From assembly GCF_000227115.2 (NCBI RefSeq), contig NC_016481.1, forward strand, positions 248,001 to 312,000: 64,000 bases of DNA, in the 5' to 3' direction. The translations under genes and the position numbers were made by a program. Positions 9,434 to 20,559 of this stretch are shown here, in pieces. The number at the start of each line of letters is the position of its first letter. Position 1 is the first letter of the stretch. This DNA comes from Naumovozyma dairenensis CBS 421 (taxonomy: Eukaryota > Ascomycota > Saccharomycetes > Saccharomycetales > Saccharomycetaceae). The notes below the pieces were generated by a model, which had not been told where the DNA came from, ran no database searches, and worked only from the letters and a program-made list of their open reading frames with translations.

Positions 9434-12400
9434 ATGTCAAACGAACAAGGACAAGAAGAAGAATATTACGATGATGAAGCATACGGTTTCGAAGATGCAA
9501 ATGCTCCAATCACAGCAGAAGATTCATGGGCAGTAATCTCATCATTCTTCCGTGAGAAAGGTTTAGTTTCCCAACAATTAGACTCATTCAATCAATTCGT
9601 CGATTATACTTTACAAGATATCATCTCTGAAGATTCTACTTTGATCTTGGAACAACTAGCTCAACATACTACGGAATCAGATAATATCAGTAGAAAATAC
9701 GAAATTAGCTTTGGGAAAATTTATGTGACAAAACCAATGGTTAATGAATCTGATGGGGTTACTCATGCTTTATATCCACAAGAAGCACGTTTACGTAATT
9801 TGACTTATTCTTCAGGGTTATTCGTAGATGTTAAAAAGAGAACTTATGAAGCAGTAGATGTCCCAGGAAGAGAATTGAAATATGAATTGATTGCAGAAGA
9901 ATCTGAAGATGATAGTGAAAGTGGGAAAGTTTTTATAGGTAGATTACCAATCATGTTAAGATCTAAAAATTGTTATCTAAGTGATGCCACTGAATCTGAT
10001 TTATATAAATTAAAAGAATGTCCATTCGATATGGGTGGTTATTTCATTATTAATGGGTCTGAAAAAGTTCTAATTGCTCAAGAACGTTCAGCAGGGAATA
10101 TCGTTCAAGTGTTTAAGAAAGCTGCTCCATCACCTATCTCTCATGTGGCAGAAATTAGATCCGCTTTAGAAAAGGGTTCCAGATTCATTAGTACTTTACA
10201 AGTGAAATTATACGGTCGTGAAGGTAGTTCTGCTCGTACCGTTAAGGCAACTTTACCATATATTAAACAAGATATCCCTATCGTTATTATCTTTAGAGCT
10301 CTCGGTATTATTCCAGATGGTGAAATTCTAGAACATATCTGTTATGATGTTAATGATTGGCAAATGTTAGAAATGTTAAAACCTTGTGTGGAAGATGGGT
10401 TCGTTATACAAGATCGTGAAACTGCATTAGATTTCATTGGCCGTCGTGGGACTGCATTAGGTATCAAGAAGGAAAAGAGAATTCAATACGCTAAAGATAT
10501 TTTACAAAAGGAATTCTTACCTCATATAACACAATTAGAAGGTTTTGAAAGTAGGAAGGCTTTCTTCCTTGGTTATATGATCAATAGATTGTTATTATGT
10601 GCTTTAGATCGTAAAGATCAAGATGATCGTGATCATTTTGGTAAAAAAAGATTAGATTTGGCAGGTCCATTATTAGCACAACTTTTCAAAACTTTATTTA
10701 GAAAATTGACTAAAGACATTTTCCGTTATATGCAAAGAACAGTGGAAGAAGCAAACGATTTCAATATGAAATTAGCCATTAATGCTAAGACAATCACTTC
10801 AGGTCTTAAATACGCTTTAGCAACAGGTAATTGGGGGGAACAAAAGAAGGCAATGTCTTCAAGAGCTGGTGTGTCTCAAGTCTTGAATCGTTATACTTAT
10901 TCATCAACATTATCACATTTAAGAAGAACAAACACTCCAATTGGTCGTGATGGTAAATTAGCAAAACCACGTCAATTACATAATACTCATTGGGGGTTGG
11001 TTTGTCCTGCAGAAACTCCAGAAGGTCAAGCGTGTGGGTTAGTCAAGAATTTATCATTGATGTCATGTATATCCGTCGGTACAGATCCAATGCCAATTAT
11101 TACATTCTTAAGTGAATGGGGTATGGAACCATTGGAAGATTATGTCCCACATCAATCTCCTGATGCTACAAGAGTTTTCGTTAACGGTGTTTGGCATGGT
11201 GTTCATAGAAACCCTGCAAGATTAATGGATACATTAAGAACTTTAAGAAGAAAAGGTGATATTAATCCAGAAGTTTCTATGATTAGAGATATTCGTGAAA
11301 AGGAATTGAAAATTTTCACAGATGCAGGGAGAGTTTATAGACCATTATTTATTGTAGAAGATGATGAATCATTAGGTCATAAAGAATTAAAGGTAAGAAA
11401 GGGTCATATCAATAAGTTAATGGCTACAGAATATCAAGATATTGAAGGTGGATTTGAAGATGTAGAAGAATATACATGGACATCGTTATTAAATGAAGGG
11501 TTAGTAGAATATATTGACGCTGAAGAAGAAGAAACAATCTTAATTGCTATGCAACCAGAAGATCTTGAACCACCAGCGGTGAATGAAGATGAACCTATGG
11601 TAGATGATTTAGACCCTGCTAAACGTATTAGAGCTGTACAACATGCAACAACGTTTACACATTGTGAAATTCATCCTTCAATGATTCTTGGTGTAGCAGC
11701 ATCTATTATTCCATTCCCCGATCATAACCAATCTCCACGTAATACTTACCAATCTGCTATGGGTAAACAAGCTATGGGTGTTTTCTTAACAAATTATAAT
11801 GTACGTATGGATACTATGGCTAATATCTTATATTATCCTCAAAAACCTTTAGGTACTACTCGTGCTATGGAATATTTGAAATTTAGAGAACTTCCCGCAG
11901 GTCAAAATGCTATCGTTGCCATTGCATGTTATTCAGGGTATAATCAAGAAGATTCTATGATTATGAATCAATCATCTATTGATCGAGGATTATTCAGATC
12001 ATTATTTTTCAGATCATACATGGATCAAGAAAAGAAATATGGTATGTCTATCACTGAAACTTTTGAAAAACCACAACGTACCAATACTTTAAGAATGAAA
12101 CATGGTACATATGATAAATTAGATGATGATGGGTTAATTGCTCCAGGTGTAAGAGTTTCAGGTGAGGATGTGATTATTGGTAAGACCACTCCAATATCGC
12201 CAGATGAAGAAGAACTAGGGCAAAGAACAGCATATCATTCCAAACGTGATGCTTCCACACCTTTAAGAAGTACTGAAAATGGTATTGTGGATCAAGTGCT
12301 AATAACAACGAATCAAGATGGGCTAAAATTTGTCAAAGTTCGTGTTAGAACGACGAAAGTTCCACAAATTGGTGATAAATTTGCGTCTCGTCATGGTCAA

Positions 12401-13117
12401 AAGGGTACAATTGGTATTACGTATCGTAGAGAAGATATGCCATTCACAGCAGAAGGTATTGTTCCTGATTTAATTATCAATCCTCACGCTATTCCATCTC
12501 GTATGACTGTGGCGCACTTAATTGAATGTTTGTTAAGTAAAGTTGCTGCTTTATCAGGTAACGAAGGTGATGCATCTCCATTTACAGATATCACAGTGGA
12601 AGGTATTTCCCGATTACTACGTGAACATGGGTATCAATCTCGTGGGTTCGAAGTTATGTATAATGGTCATACAGGTAAGAAATTAATGGCTCAAATTTTC
12701 TTTGGTCCAACATATTATCAACGTTTAAGACATATGGTGGACGATAAGATTCATGCAAGAGCTCGTGGTCCAATGCAAGTGTTAACTAGACAACCTGTGG
12801 AAGGTAGATCAAGAGATGGTGGGTTAAGATTTGGTGAAATGGAACGTGATTGTATGATTGCCCATGGTGCTGCATCATTCTTAAAGGAAAGATTAATGGA
12901 AGCTTCAGATGCCTTTAGAGTTCATGTTTGTGGTAATTGTGGGCTGATGTCCGTTATTGCTAAATTGAACCATAACCAATTTGAATGTAAAGGTTGTGAT
13001 AACAAAATTGATATTTATCAAATTCATATTCCATATGCTGCTAAATTATTATTCCAAGAATTAATGGCCATGAACATTACTCCACGTCTATATACAGATC
13101 GTTCAAGAGATTTTTAA
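9434..13117 (+). CDS. RPB2: RNA polymerase II second-largest subunit
   Basis: Catalytic beta-like subunit of nuclear RNA polymerase II, 1227 residues against 1224 in S. cerevisiae. Protrusion, lobe, fork, hybrid-binding and wall regions can be followed through the whole length. The active-site acidic pair lies in [10 protein letters not shown] (E839, D840). The conserved [12 protein letters not shown] segment that contacts the RNA-DNA hybrid is intact. The C-terminal zinc ribbon has C1166, C1169, C1185 and C1188, each three residues later than in S. cerevisiae. It is codon-biased and unbroken. Downstream it converges on MRPL23, as in S. cerevisiae. Confidence 0.99.
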   Translation: MSNEQGQEEEYYDDEAYGFEDANAPITAEDSWAVISSFFREKGLVSQQLDSFNQFVDYTLQDIISEDSTLILEQLAQHTTESDNISRKYEISFGKIYVTKPMVNESDGVTHALYPQEARLRNLTYSSGLFVDVKKRTYEAVDVPGRELKYELIAEESEDDSESGKVFIGRLPIMLRSKNCYLSDATESDLYKLKECPFDMGGYFIINGSEKVLIAQERSAGNIVQVFKKAAPSPISHVAEIRSALEKGSRFISTLQVKLYGREGSSARTVKATLPYIKQDIPIVIIFRALGIIPDGEILEHICYDVNDWQMLEMLKPCVEDGFVIQDRETALDFIGRRGTALGIKKEKRIQYAKDILQKEFLPHITQLEGFESRKAFFLGYMINRLLLCALDRKDQDDRDHFGKKRLDLAGPLLAQLFKTLFRKLTKDIFRYMQRTVEEANDFNMKLAINAKTITSGLKYALATGNWGEQKKAMSSRAGVSQVLNRYTYSSTLSHLRRTNTPIGRDGKLAKPRQLHNTHWGLVCPAETPEGQACGLVKNLSLMSCISVGTDPMPIITFLSEWGMEPLEDYVPHQSPDATRVFVNGVWHGVHRNPARLMDTLRTLRRKGDINPEVSMIRDIREKELKIFTDAGRVYRPLFIVEDDESLGHKELKVRKGHINKLMATEYQDIEGGFEDVEEYTWTSLLNEGLVEYIDAEEEETILIAMQPEDLEPPAVNEDEPMVDDLDPAKRIRAVQHATTFTHCEIHPSMILGVAASIIPFPDHNQSPRNTYQSAMGKQAMGVFLTNYNVRMDTMANILYYPQKPLGTTRAMEYLKFRELPAGQNAIVAIACYSGYNQEDSMIMNQSSIDRGLFRSLFFRSYMDQEKKYGMSITETFEKPQRTNTLRMKHGTYDKLDDDGLIAPGVRVSGEDVIIGKTTPISPDEEELGQRTAYHSKRDASTPLRSTENGIVDQVLITTNQDGLKFVKVRVRTTKVPQIGDKFASRHGQKGTIGITYRREDMPFTAEGIVPDLIINPHAIPSRMTVAHLIECLLSKVAALSGNEGDASPFTDITVEGISRLLREHGYQSRGFEVMYNGHTGKKLMAQIFFGPTYYQRLRHMVDDKIHARARGPMQVLTRQPVEGRSRDGGLRFGEMERDCMIAHGAASFLKERLMEASDAFRVHVCGNCGLMSVIAKLNHNQFECKGCDNKIDIYQIHIPYAAKLLFQELMAMNITPRLYTDRSRDF

Positions 13118-13483
13118 TCCACATCATACAAACAAGAAATGAAAATATTACGATGAACTCTGCATAAAATTACTAAAAAGGTATGCAACCCTTTGTTAAA
13201 TCTATTAAACTATCAAAAGATGATTGTTGTCTAATAAATTGACTTTTTCTATATAGTATATAAAAACAAAAAATAAAAACGAACAACTCATATAATTCAT
13301 TAAAACCAAAAAGTAAGACAAATAATATTAAAAACGAAACACCTTTATATTAATTCTTACTGAGAGTTAGTTACGATATAGATATAGTTCAATGATCCCG
13401 ATTCGTCATTTTAAAAACACTATTTATTATATACAGGGAGTGCTAATCAGGGAGTTCAATACTTAAATATATCATTTGTCCAC
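13118..13483. other. Convergent 3' region RPB2 / MRPL23
   Basis: AT-rich spacer between two convergent genes. It should hold the 3' ends of both transcripts; A-rich and TATA-like tracts near 13255-13335 suit yeast polyadenylation signals. Nothing else seen. Confidence 0.5.
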
Positions 13484-13996
13484 TTACTGAGAATTTTGAA
13501 CTTTTTCTTGTGTAGTCTGAGAGCCTGCTATCTTTCCTGATGGCACTAAAGGAGGTTGTTCATATGCAAATGCTAGGATATTATTAGTATAAGGATGTTC
13601 ACTGCCATCAAACACTTTCAATCGTTCCAATCTTGGTTTCCTTAACTTATTTTTCGGTAACATCCCACTCACAGCTTTCCTCAATACCTCCCCGTAACCT
13701 TTATTTGCAACTATTGTTTCCATAGTTTTCAGCTTTAAAGAACCTGGTCTAGAAGTATGAGACCAATAAGTCTTTTGTTCCATTTTCTTACCAGTAACAC
13801 GTAATTTTTGGCAGTTCGTCACTACGACATAATCTCCACAATCTTGAGATGGATGAAAGACAGGCTTGTGTTTCCCCATCAATGTAATCGCTATAGCTGA
13901 TGCAACTCTACCGAGGGTTCTCTTATCTTGTGCCAAATCGACATGGTGCCATATCCTTGCAAACGCTAATCCGGTATGACCTATTTTCTGTGACAT
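13484..13996 (-). CDS. MRPL23: Mitochondrial ribosomal protein uL13m
   Basis: Large-subunit protein of the mitochondrial ribosome, uL13 family, 170 residues (about 163 in S. cerevisiae). The conserved uL13 core is visible: [18 protein letters not shown] near the N-terminus, then the GDYVVVTN block, the YWSHTSRPG block, and [23 protein letters not shown], the family signature region, broken here only by ordinary substitutions. The start is the first ATG. It is divergent from MDM32. In S. cerevisiae the neighbour on this side is SMP3, so the boundary marks a rearrangement. Confidence 0.95.
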   Translation of the reverse strand: MSQKIGHTGLAFARIWHHVDLAQDKRTLGRVASAIAITLMGKHKPVFHPSQDCGDYVVVTNCQKLRVTGKKMEQKTYWSHTSRPGSLKLKTMETIVANKGYGEVLRKAVSGMLPKNKLRKPRLERLKVFDGSEHPYTNNILAFAYEQPPLVPSGKIAGSQTTQEKVQNSQ

Positions 13997-14411
13997 TTCT
14001 TCTACTTATAATTATCTGCCTCCTTTTCTAGTTCCTTTTAATGAATAAGTGCACTGGTTGATATATAGCACAATCGGTATTGAGCAGTTTTCCTCCTTGA
14101 CTTCTTGTTAAAGAGCTAATATCCAAATTTTGCCTTATTTCTACACTTACTTCAACTATTGAAATATTTCGCGGTTATTTTAACGTTCGCCAATTAAGTT
14201 TTAAAGTACAATTACAGGATGACTACAAGATCTCTTTTCTTCGATAACCAAAGAGAAGTAAAGATAAAAGTTTACAGGAAAAATTGCATTATACACCCAG
14301 CTTCTATTAGTACACTGAAACAATATATTAGTGGTTTTCACAGTTAATTTTGCTCCATAAAGAAAAATTCGCTATAGAACTCAATCTCCATTAATAAATT
14401 AAGAGGAGAGT
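13997..14411. other. Divergent intergenic region MRPL23 / MDM32
   Basis: Shared upstream region of two genes for mitochondrial proteins. AT-rich with no motif I can name with confidence. It lies at a synteny breakpoint relative to S. cerevisiae, where MRPL23 is followed by SMP3. Confidence 0.5.
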
Positions 14412-16280
14412 ATGCAAGGGATATTGCACGTTCTTAGTCGAAATGCCTACCCACAAATACTTATTAAACCTGCTATATTACTTCCCACGTTATTTCTCGC
14501 TACGAAGAGAAGAACCTATTCTTCAATACTGCGTAGAAAACATGATATAAAATCCCATTCACTGCCGTCTGCGTTTTCGACAGCTCTTCGATCAGTACGA
14601 CCAATACCTTCAATACGATCTATCCATAATTACAGTCCCATTTTCCAAGAAAATTTGCGAGACAAAAAGCCCATATCTCCGCAAGGTTTAATCGATAACA
14701 AGTCTCAATCATCAATATCAAAGAAAATGACTTCAAATAATATTAAGCAAACAACGGCTGAAGGATATCTGCCGACAAGTTCAACTAAAAGAAAAACATC
14801 GTCGATGGTATCCAGGCTTTGTTGGCTTATCTTTGGTTCCATCACTCTCTTTATTACATTACCGTACGCCATGGATACAGATACGGTTAAATCATTAATC
14901 AATAAAACTATACATAATGCTGTTTTCATTCAGTTAAGACACCTAAATAATAAAATAAATTCCAGTCCACATAGTGCAGATCACAAATTACGAATTAATC
15001 TAAAGTTCAATAAAGCGTCCATTTGCGATTGGAAACAAAATCTCATTAAATTTGATGACGTTATGATTACCGTAGCGCAAGAGCACGGAAATGATCTTAA
15101 TTGCAAAATTTATCAAGTCACCATTTCTTTATCTATTAAGAAGTGGTTTAATGGGAACGGATTAGTCAATGACGTTAGTATCTTCGGACTAGAAAGTGAT
15201 TTAACTTCCATTGACAACAGTTTTGATGATAACAATAATGGATTGATTGAACAATTTATTCAATGCTCCAACTATGAGTTTGGTACAGTTAAAATCAATG
15301 ATTCATTTCTCAAGCTTAACGAGAAGAAATTTTCCATTTTCAATTTAGAGTTGAATAAATTAAGGTTATCAAAGTTACTTCTGGATTTTTTGAACGCGAC
15401 TGTGATAACAGGGTCGATTAATAATTCATTATTTTCATTACATAAGAGACAACATAAATTGACCAACTTAAATGATGTTCGAAAGGATTTATCACCGTCT
15501 TTCCAAAAGATCACTAGAATAAGATTGAACACAATTAACGTCAATGATCTGGGATTATCTAAAACTAAATCATATAATTGGATCAAAGATGGAAATGTGG
15601 AAATCATACTTGATATGATGTTGCCTCAGAATGATGACCATACAATAACGACTTCCACACGTAATCAAAATAAGTATATGATTATGGATTTGAAATTCAA
15701 ATTCAAAGATTTGAAAGCCCACTTACCAGCAAGACCTCCATCATTACCAACCACTAACGAACCAATCATTTCATTAGAAGAGTTAAAACCAGTTATCGGA
15801 TACATCAATTTGCAAAGGATTTTGGTCAATACTATGAAATCTCATGAACCTAATATCGATACTAGTAGTACTTATATAACTCTGAATTCTCCAATGTGGA
15901 ATTCGCCAAATGTTTCCATCCAAAGGAAAAAGTCAATGCTAATGAATAATAATAATAGTAATAAGAATAATAACCATACAAATACCAGTGAGAAGAACAA
16001 TAGTACGATCATAAAGAATAATGACAACAAAGGCATTACCATAAATAATGATAATGAAATAATTTTAAATTGTAAAATAGTAAAAAATATGGTCGATTTT
16101 GAAAATAAGATTTCATTCAAACAAACAGGCATTTATGATCAATTAACACTGGAATTATATGATGATTTAACTAGGATTGTTGAAGAATGGGAATATAAAA
16201 ATAAGAATGATTGGATAAACCAATGGGGGACTACTTTTGCATCACAATTATTATTATTTGGGTTTGGCGCCATAGTATAA
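14412..16280 (+). CDS. MDM32: Mitochondrial inner membrane protein Mdm32
   Basis: Mdm31/Mdm32 family protein needed for mitochondrial shape, distribution and DNA nucleoid stability. It has 622 residues, the same as in S. cerevisiae. The N-terminus is basic and hydroxylated with no acidic run, as expected of a mitochondrial presequence; a membrane span follows (about residues 137-156), then a long intermembrane-space domain with the family blocks (for example ISLSIKKWFNGNGLVNDVSIFGLE), an asparagine-rich low-complexity insert near 515-545, and a short hydrophobic C-terminus ending LLLFGFGAIV. SPP2 and SMP3 follow in the same relative order as YOR147-YOR149, but the whole block is flipped relative to MRPL23. 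Confidence 0.93.
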   Translation: MQGILHVLSRNAYPQILIKPAILLPTLFLATKRRTYSSILRRKHDIKSHSLPSAFSTALRSVRPIPSIRSIHNYSPIFQENLRDKKPISPQGLIDNKSQSSISKKMTSNNIKQTTAEGYLPTSSTKRKTSSMVSRLCWLIFGSITLFITLPYAMDTDTVKSLINKTIHNAVFIQLRHLNNKINSSPHSADHKLRINLKFNKASICDWKQNLIKFDDVMITVAQEHGNDLNCKIYQVTISLSIKKWFNGNGLVNDVSIFGLESDLTSIDNSFDDNNNGLIEQFIQCSNYEFGTVKINDSFLKLNEKKFSIFNLELNKLRLSKLLLDFLNATVITGSINNSLFSLHKRQHKLTNLNDVRKDLSPSFQKITRIRLNTINVNDLGLSKTKSYNWIKDGNVEIILDMMLPQNDDHTITTSTRNQNKYMIMDLKFKFKDLKAHLPARPPSLPTTNEPIISLEELKPVIGYINLQRILVNTMKSHEPNIDTSSTYITLNSPMWNSPNVSIQRKKSMLMNNNNSNKNNNHTNTSEKNNSTIIKNNDNKGITINNDNEIILNCKIVKNMVDFENKISFKQTGIYDQLTLELYDDLTRIVEEWEYKNKNDWINQWGTTFASQLLLFGFGAIV

Positions 16281-16511
16281 TCCCCACCCACGTAAGCATA
16301 TACATACAGCCCTAGAAGGACTACACACACACGCTTGTATTTATATATATTTTGTTTTTTATTAAATATCAATCAATATTCTCTGTCAGAATGTCTGTTA
16401 CATGAGTGATGCAGCTCGTAATAAAAGTCGAATAATTCGCCTGATATAGCAGAACAAGTAACTGCAAAATGCTAAAATAGCTGAATGCACAGATAATCCA
16501 GATAAGGCAGG

Positions 16512-17192
16512 TCAATAGGTATAATAGCTGTGAATGAAGTCTAGTTTCTTATTTTCATCTAGAATAGGCTTACCTGTCAACTTGTCTATTTTAATAATTG
16601 GCATAAACATCTGACGTTCCTGAGTTCTTGATTTGGAATCATTTTTCTTATTCTTATCAGTTGTGGAAGATATCGGTTTTGCACCAATTCCTAATCCATC
16701 AGGGTGTGACTGTAGTTCATGAGGTAACCGTTGCTTTTTCTTCCTCTGTAATCTTTCTCGCTTTTCCTTTTCGTTTTCTTCATCACTATTCCATCCCATA
16801 CCTCTTAATAATGCTTTCCCAAACTCTTCTACTGGAACATCAATATATTGATCTTCATGTGGAACATTAGGTAATGAAGTCAGATCAGCTTCTAATGATT
16901 CTTCATTGCTATCGTTTAGAATGTCCGATATTTTAGTCACATTTCCAGGAACAATTATCATCTTCTTTGCCCTTTCTTTTTTAGCATGTTCAAGTTCTTC
17001 AGCCTCATTATCAACATGAGTTAACTTAATGACCTGTGTTGAAGTTGTTGAATGTCTATCGTCATTGCTATGACTAGTTCCAAATAAATCTGTTCCTTGA
17101 GACTTTTTTACATTCTTCTTCTTTTTCACTTTTGATTTAGTATTAAGTTTGCTCTTTTTATTCGTTTGTAGACTTATAGAGAAACCCTCCAT
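16512..17192 (-). CDS. SPP2: Pre-mRNA splicing factor Spp2 (G-patch partner of Prp2)
   Basis: A 226-residue protein matching yeast Spp2 (about 185 residues), which binds the DEAH helicase Prp2 and helps it activate the spliceosome. The N-terminus is a lysine-rich nuclear-type segment. The conserved core is VPVEEFGKALLRGMGW (residues about 119-134), the degenerate G-patch that contacts Prp2, followed by HPDGLGIGAKP (about 163-173). The C-terminus is lysine-rich. The first ATG is used. It lies between MDM32 and SMP3 as in S. cerevisiae. Confidence 0.9.
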   Translation of the reverse strand: MEGFSISLQTNKKSKLNTKSKVKKKKNVKKSQGTDLFGTSHSNDDRHSTTSTQVIKLTHVDNEAEELEHAKKERAKKMIIVPGNVTKISDILNDSNEESLEADLTSLPNVPHEDQYIDVPVEEFGKALLRGMGWNSDEENEKEKRERLQRKKKQRLPHELQSHPDGLGIGAKPISSTTDKNKKNDSKSRTQERQMFMPIIKIDKLTGKPILDENKKLDFIHSYYTY

Positions 17193-17810
17193 TAATTTAA
17201 ATAATTGTTCTTACGTATTGGTTTATACAACCTTTATTTCTCATCACACGTATTCTTTGTTTGATAGTCCAAGGCTGTAACTTAAATTTGCAATAAAATA
17301 TCATAAATATATATATATATATATCAGTAGTTTTTCAATTTAGCCGCCAAACTAAACTTTGGTGATAAACCCTTTTATAGACAGAACATTCAGAGCAAGT
17401 AGAATACAATCATAGTTTAGTAACAAAACTTATCCAGAACCAATAAATTCATGGATGGAAGATTATATATTCACTATGAGTTTCGATATATAGTCATATT
17501 TTTACATTGTCCGTGGAAGGGGAAGTCTGTATTACAAATTTTCTTGCTTAGATGCTTAAAAAAAGATATTATATTTTAGTATTAGCCCTTTTAATTTGAT
17601 TATTTCTCCAGCAGACTGTGATGCTACATTCAAAAAAGATATCGTTCACTCATAACGCTACGTCATATCGAATTTTATGAACTGAGCATTTCATACACAT
17701 GCGAGAGATAATTTGTGAAATAGTCAATAGCATGCCACATCATCAATAATATAGCAGCACACGTCGAAATGCTGATATAATCATATAATGTTTCTCAGTA
17801 AGACAAACGC
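17193..17810. other. Intergenic region SMP3 / SPP2
   Basis: Downstream of SMP3 and upstream of SPP2, both on the minus strand. It has an (AT)n tract near 17307-17324 and a Ume6-like TAGCCGCCAA at 17341-17350, about 150 bp upstream of the SPP2 ATG. No gene seen. Confidence 0.5.
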
Positions 17811-19352
17811 CTAGTTTCTTGTTACATTGAAAACGGACAGTCCAAATGTAATTCCATGATCTAGATCTAAATGTCTCCAAGAATAAACATTTGTCTCTTC
17901 AATATATATAGTTCCATTTAATGTTAAAAACTCATTTTCCACTCCTTTGGGAATAATTACTTTAATCACCGTATCAGCATCATTTTGGTCTTGCAGTATT
18001 GTTTCTATTGTATCATATAATATTTCAACATCGCATCCTTTCATATCAAACACATAATCATGTGTCTTGTCCAGTTCACTCACATGGTAATTATTCTTAT
18101 CATTTATGACTTGTAAGTTTGGATTCATGTATAACCAAGTCGGAGGAGAATAAGTTTTCCACCAAATTTCTCTTGATGTTGAATTAGCACGGGAATTTTC
18201 CATCATTATTGGTATTATACCTGATTGATGGAATATTCCTACAATTATTCCCATGATTAGATTGAAAATTATCCATTGTATGACGATGAGTTTTTTAACT
18301 TTTGTTGATCTGATAATGTGTAAGTCTTTAATTGATATAATCACGGAGGTTATTATCAATGGTGTCAATGGAATTAGGAAACGTAATTCTTGATGTTTAA
18401 AAGATGATAAGATTAATAAAGTGGAAACGATTGATAATGTTGATAATGATTTCCACGTTTTGATGATAATGTATGGGAATATTAAGAATAATGGTCCAAT
18501 AATCTGTGGTAAATTAATTAATAGATGTGTATATCTTGAATGAAGTCCATGTAATGATAAATTCGATTCATTTAGATTATATTTTATATTGTTTAATGGT
18601 GTAATTATCCATTTTGTAGGATCTACTGTTAGAGTGTAGTTATCATGATAAAGTATTGAATCAATTTGAATGGACAAAAATGAGACAATAGTGAATGAAG
18701 TGATTAAGTAGAGTAAATATTTCCAATTGGCTTTTTTTGAATAAAATTGGATAAACAATTTTAAACTTGGCAATAAAATGAATGAACCAAATGTCATTCT
18801 ATTGAATGTACCAATTGATATTAAACATCCTAATAGGATTGATAATCTTGTGTTATTTGTTGTAGTGTGATGTTCTGATAATATTTTCTCATATAAGGAT
18901 AAGACTAATAACAAGATTATGGTCTCTGTAGAATTGGAAAAGGTATGAGATTGATAAGTCCATGTGACATAAGAAGATAATATAATTATGAAACCCAATT
19001 TTCTATTCTTCTTCGTATTATTATTATTCTTCAAGTAGAACTTCAAAGTGATAATGTAAATGATATAAGTGTATAATCTTGAAGAATATAATATGATCAA
19101 TGGATTCTTGTGAACATCTATTGCGTGTTTCAAAAAATAAAATAAAGGACCATAAAATAAATACAAGGGGACAAAACTTCTTGCTGGATTAATTGATTGG
19201 AATTCCCATGGTATGGTTCCCTTTATGTTGAAAAATCTTATTGTAAGAATTTCTAATGATTGGAAATGCTCATCAGGATGAATGTATGACGGTTGTAAGG
19301 CAATTATGATTCCTATAAGGTATAGAAAATATTGCAATGGCCTATATAGCAT
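17811..19352 (-). CDS. SMP3: GPI mannosyltransferase IV (alpha-1,2)
   Basis: ER multi-pass enzyme that adds the fourth mannose to the GPI anchor precursor. It has 513 residues from the ATG at 19352 (about 516 in S. cerevisiae); the open frame extends seven codons upstream but only to a TTG. The GT22 family motif HPDEHFQ is at residues 25-31, just after the first membrane span, followed by TIPWEFQS and the WTYQSHTFSN block. Many hydrophobic segments follow and the protein ends with a lumenal domain. Upstream of the start lies the 20-N assembly gap. Confidence 0.94.
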   Translation of the reverse strand: MLYRPLQYFLYLIGIIIALQPSYIHPDEHFQSLEILTIRFFNIKGTIPWEFQSINPARSFVPLYLFYGPLFYFLKHAIDVHKNPLIILYSSRLYTYIIYIITLKFYLKNNNNTKKNRKLGFIIILSSYVTWTYQSHTFSNSTETIILLLVLSLYEKILSEHHTTTNNTRLSILLGCLISIGTFNRMTFGSFILLPSLKLFIQFYSKKANWKYLLYLITSFTIVSFLSIQIDSILYHDNYTLTVDPTKWIITPLNNIKYNLNESNLSLHGLHSRYTHLLINLPQIIGPLFLIFPYIIIKTWKSLSTLSIVSTLLILSSFKHQELRFLIPLTPLIITSVIISIKDLHIIRSTKVKKLIVIQWIIFNLIMGIIVGIFHQSGIIPIMMENSRANSTSREIWWKTYSPPTWLYMNPNLQVINDKNNYHVSELDKTHDYVFDMKGCDVEILYDTIETILQDQNDADTVIKVIIPKGVENEFLTLNGTIYIEETNVYSWRHLDLDHGITFGLSVFNVTRN

Positions 19353-19686
19353 AGTTCTACTTTGTGAAATCAATTCTTTATTTTCTTATTTACTTCAGCC
19401 CCTACCTGGAGAAGTGATAATTGATTGATTTCAATTTTGTTCCAGAAAATAGTTTCAAGGCAAATAGAACAAAGCAGTCCAAAACCGATATTTATGGACA
19501 AAAATGTTGAGTATTGAAATATTTAGAATCNNNNNNNNNNNNNNNNNNNNCAATGCCTATTATACCTATTTATGAATGAGCTTGTAAGTAAAAGCAAGAA
19601 AAATGTTACATAAAAAACAAACAAATAAATAAGAGCAAAGCATTACTATTGTTTAAAGTTACATTTATGTTTATATAGTTTTCTTA
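19353..19686. other. Intergenic region SMP3 / NCB2, holding the assembly gap
   Basis: Contains the SMP3 promoter and the NCB2 3' end on either side of a run of N. The true length and content of the interval are unknown because of the gap. Confidence 0.6.
19531..19550. other. Assembly gap (20 N)
   Basis: Twenty N bases. This is also the point where gene order switches from the chromosome XV-like block (SMP3) to chromosome IV-like genes (NCB2), so linkage across it depends on scaffolding. Confidence 0.99.
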
Positions 19687-20163
19687 TTAGGAAGATGAGG
19701 AAGATGATGAGGACGACGAATGTTGTTGACCATTAGGAGGAGCAGTTTCACTTGTTATACTATTTTGATGTAATTTAGATCTTGATTTTCTAAACAATTC
19801 CTCCTGTTGTCGAAGTAATTCTTCTTCAGAAAGACCTGATTTTTTAAATTTAGAATCTCTTTTTTCTTTAACTTTTTGAGATCCCTTAAATTCCACTAAT
19901 ACTTGCTCTAAGAACGGTATAAATTCATTGAATTCCAATTCCTCCAATGCTTTAATGACATGTTCTGGAGCAATTGTCTTCTTGGCTTCATTTTCTGCCA
20001 TTTCTGATGCCATTGATGAAAGAATCATTATAAATTCTACACCAGATTGTATGATAATTTCTCTACCTTCTTTACCGAAGGATAAATCTGAATCTAGTAC
20101 TTCTGATATCATCTTCTGTACAGTTGCTCTAGGCAAAGTAACGTCTTCTGAATCCATAGCCAT
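19687..20163 (-). CDS. NCB2: NC2 beta (Dr1), TBP-binding repressor subunit
   Basis: Histone-fold subunit of the NC2 complex, which with Bur6 binds TBP on DNA and blocks or redirects RNA polymerase II initiation. It has 158 residues (about 146 in S. cerevisiae). Residues 1-95 form the histone fold, with IAPEHVIKALEELEFNEFI; then the conserved KFKKSGLSEEELLRQQEELF helix. The end is a run of ten serines, coded near a repeat-prone stretch. The reading frame is continuous from the start ATG; the S. cerevisiae gene is split by an intron near its 5' end, as I recall, and none is needed here. It is followed upstream by the membrane-protein insertion that separates it from UTP5. Confidence 0.95.
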   Translation of the reverse strand: MAMDSEDVTLPRATVQKMISEVLDSDLSFGKEGREIIIQSGVEFIMILSSMASEMAENEAKKTIAPEHVIKALEELEFNEFIPFLEQVLVEFKGSQKVKEKRDSKFKKSGLSEEELLRQQEELFRKSRSKLHQNSITSETAPPNGQQHSSSSSSSSSS

Positions 20164-20304
20164 GTTTGTTTGTATGTGTTTTTTTGTGTTTGTGTGATTG
20201 TTCTTGGTAATTAATGCTAGTAAATATAAATAATGTATAGTCTACAATACTAACAATGTTATATCAATGGGCAGATAATTCGTTATCAATACAATCAAAA
20301 ACTG

Positions 20305-20349
20305 TTCTTCTTCTTCTTCTTCTTCTTCTTCTTCTTCTTCTTCTTCTTC
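20305..20349. repeat. (TTC)15 microsatellite
   Basis: Fifteen perfect TTC units, 140 bp upstream of the NCB2 start; on the NCB2 strand it reads GAA. Confidence 0.95.
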
Positions 20350-20490
20350 GTCAAACTCTACGTACGTCCTCTAAAATAGTATTACATTAAATACCCAGTA
20401 GTTGCTAAACCATACGATATAAATTCAAATACAGAAAAAAAAACAATAAGAGACCTCTATTCCTCCCCTTTCTATATCATAGGTTTCCAG

Positions 20491-20511
20491 TCACGTGCAA
20501 AAAGCGATGAG
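20491..20511 (+). promoter_or_regulatory. E-box plus PAC motif on the NCB2 side
   Basis: TCACGTG (Cbf1-type E-box) at 20491-20497 and GCGATGAG, a perfect PAC core typical of ribosome-biogenesis promoters, at 20504-20511. The same two motifs in the same order lie in front of UTP5. NCB2 is not a ribosome-biogenesis gene, so this may be a remnant of a once shared promoter. Confidence 0.5.
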
Positions 20512-20559
20512 ATGAGATGGCTGTTCCCATTTCTATTTACAATGCTAGTCTATATAGAA

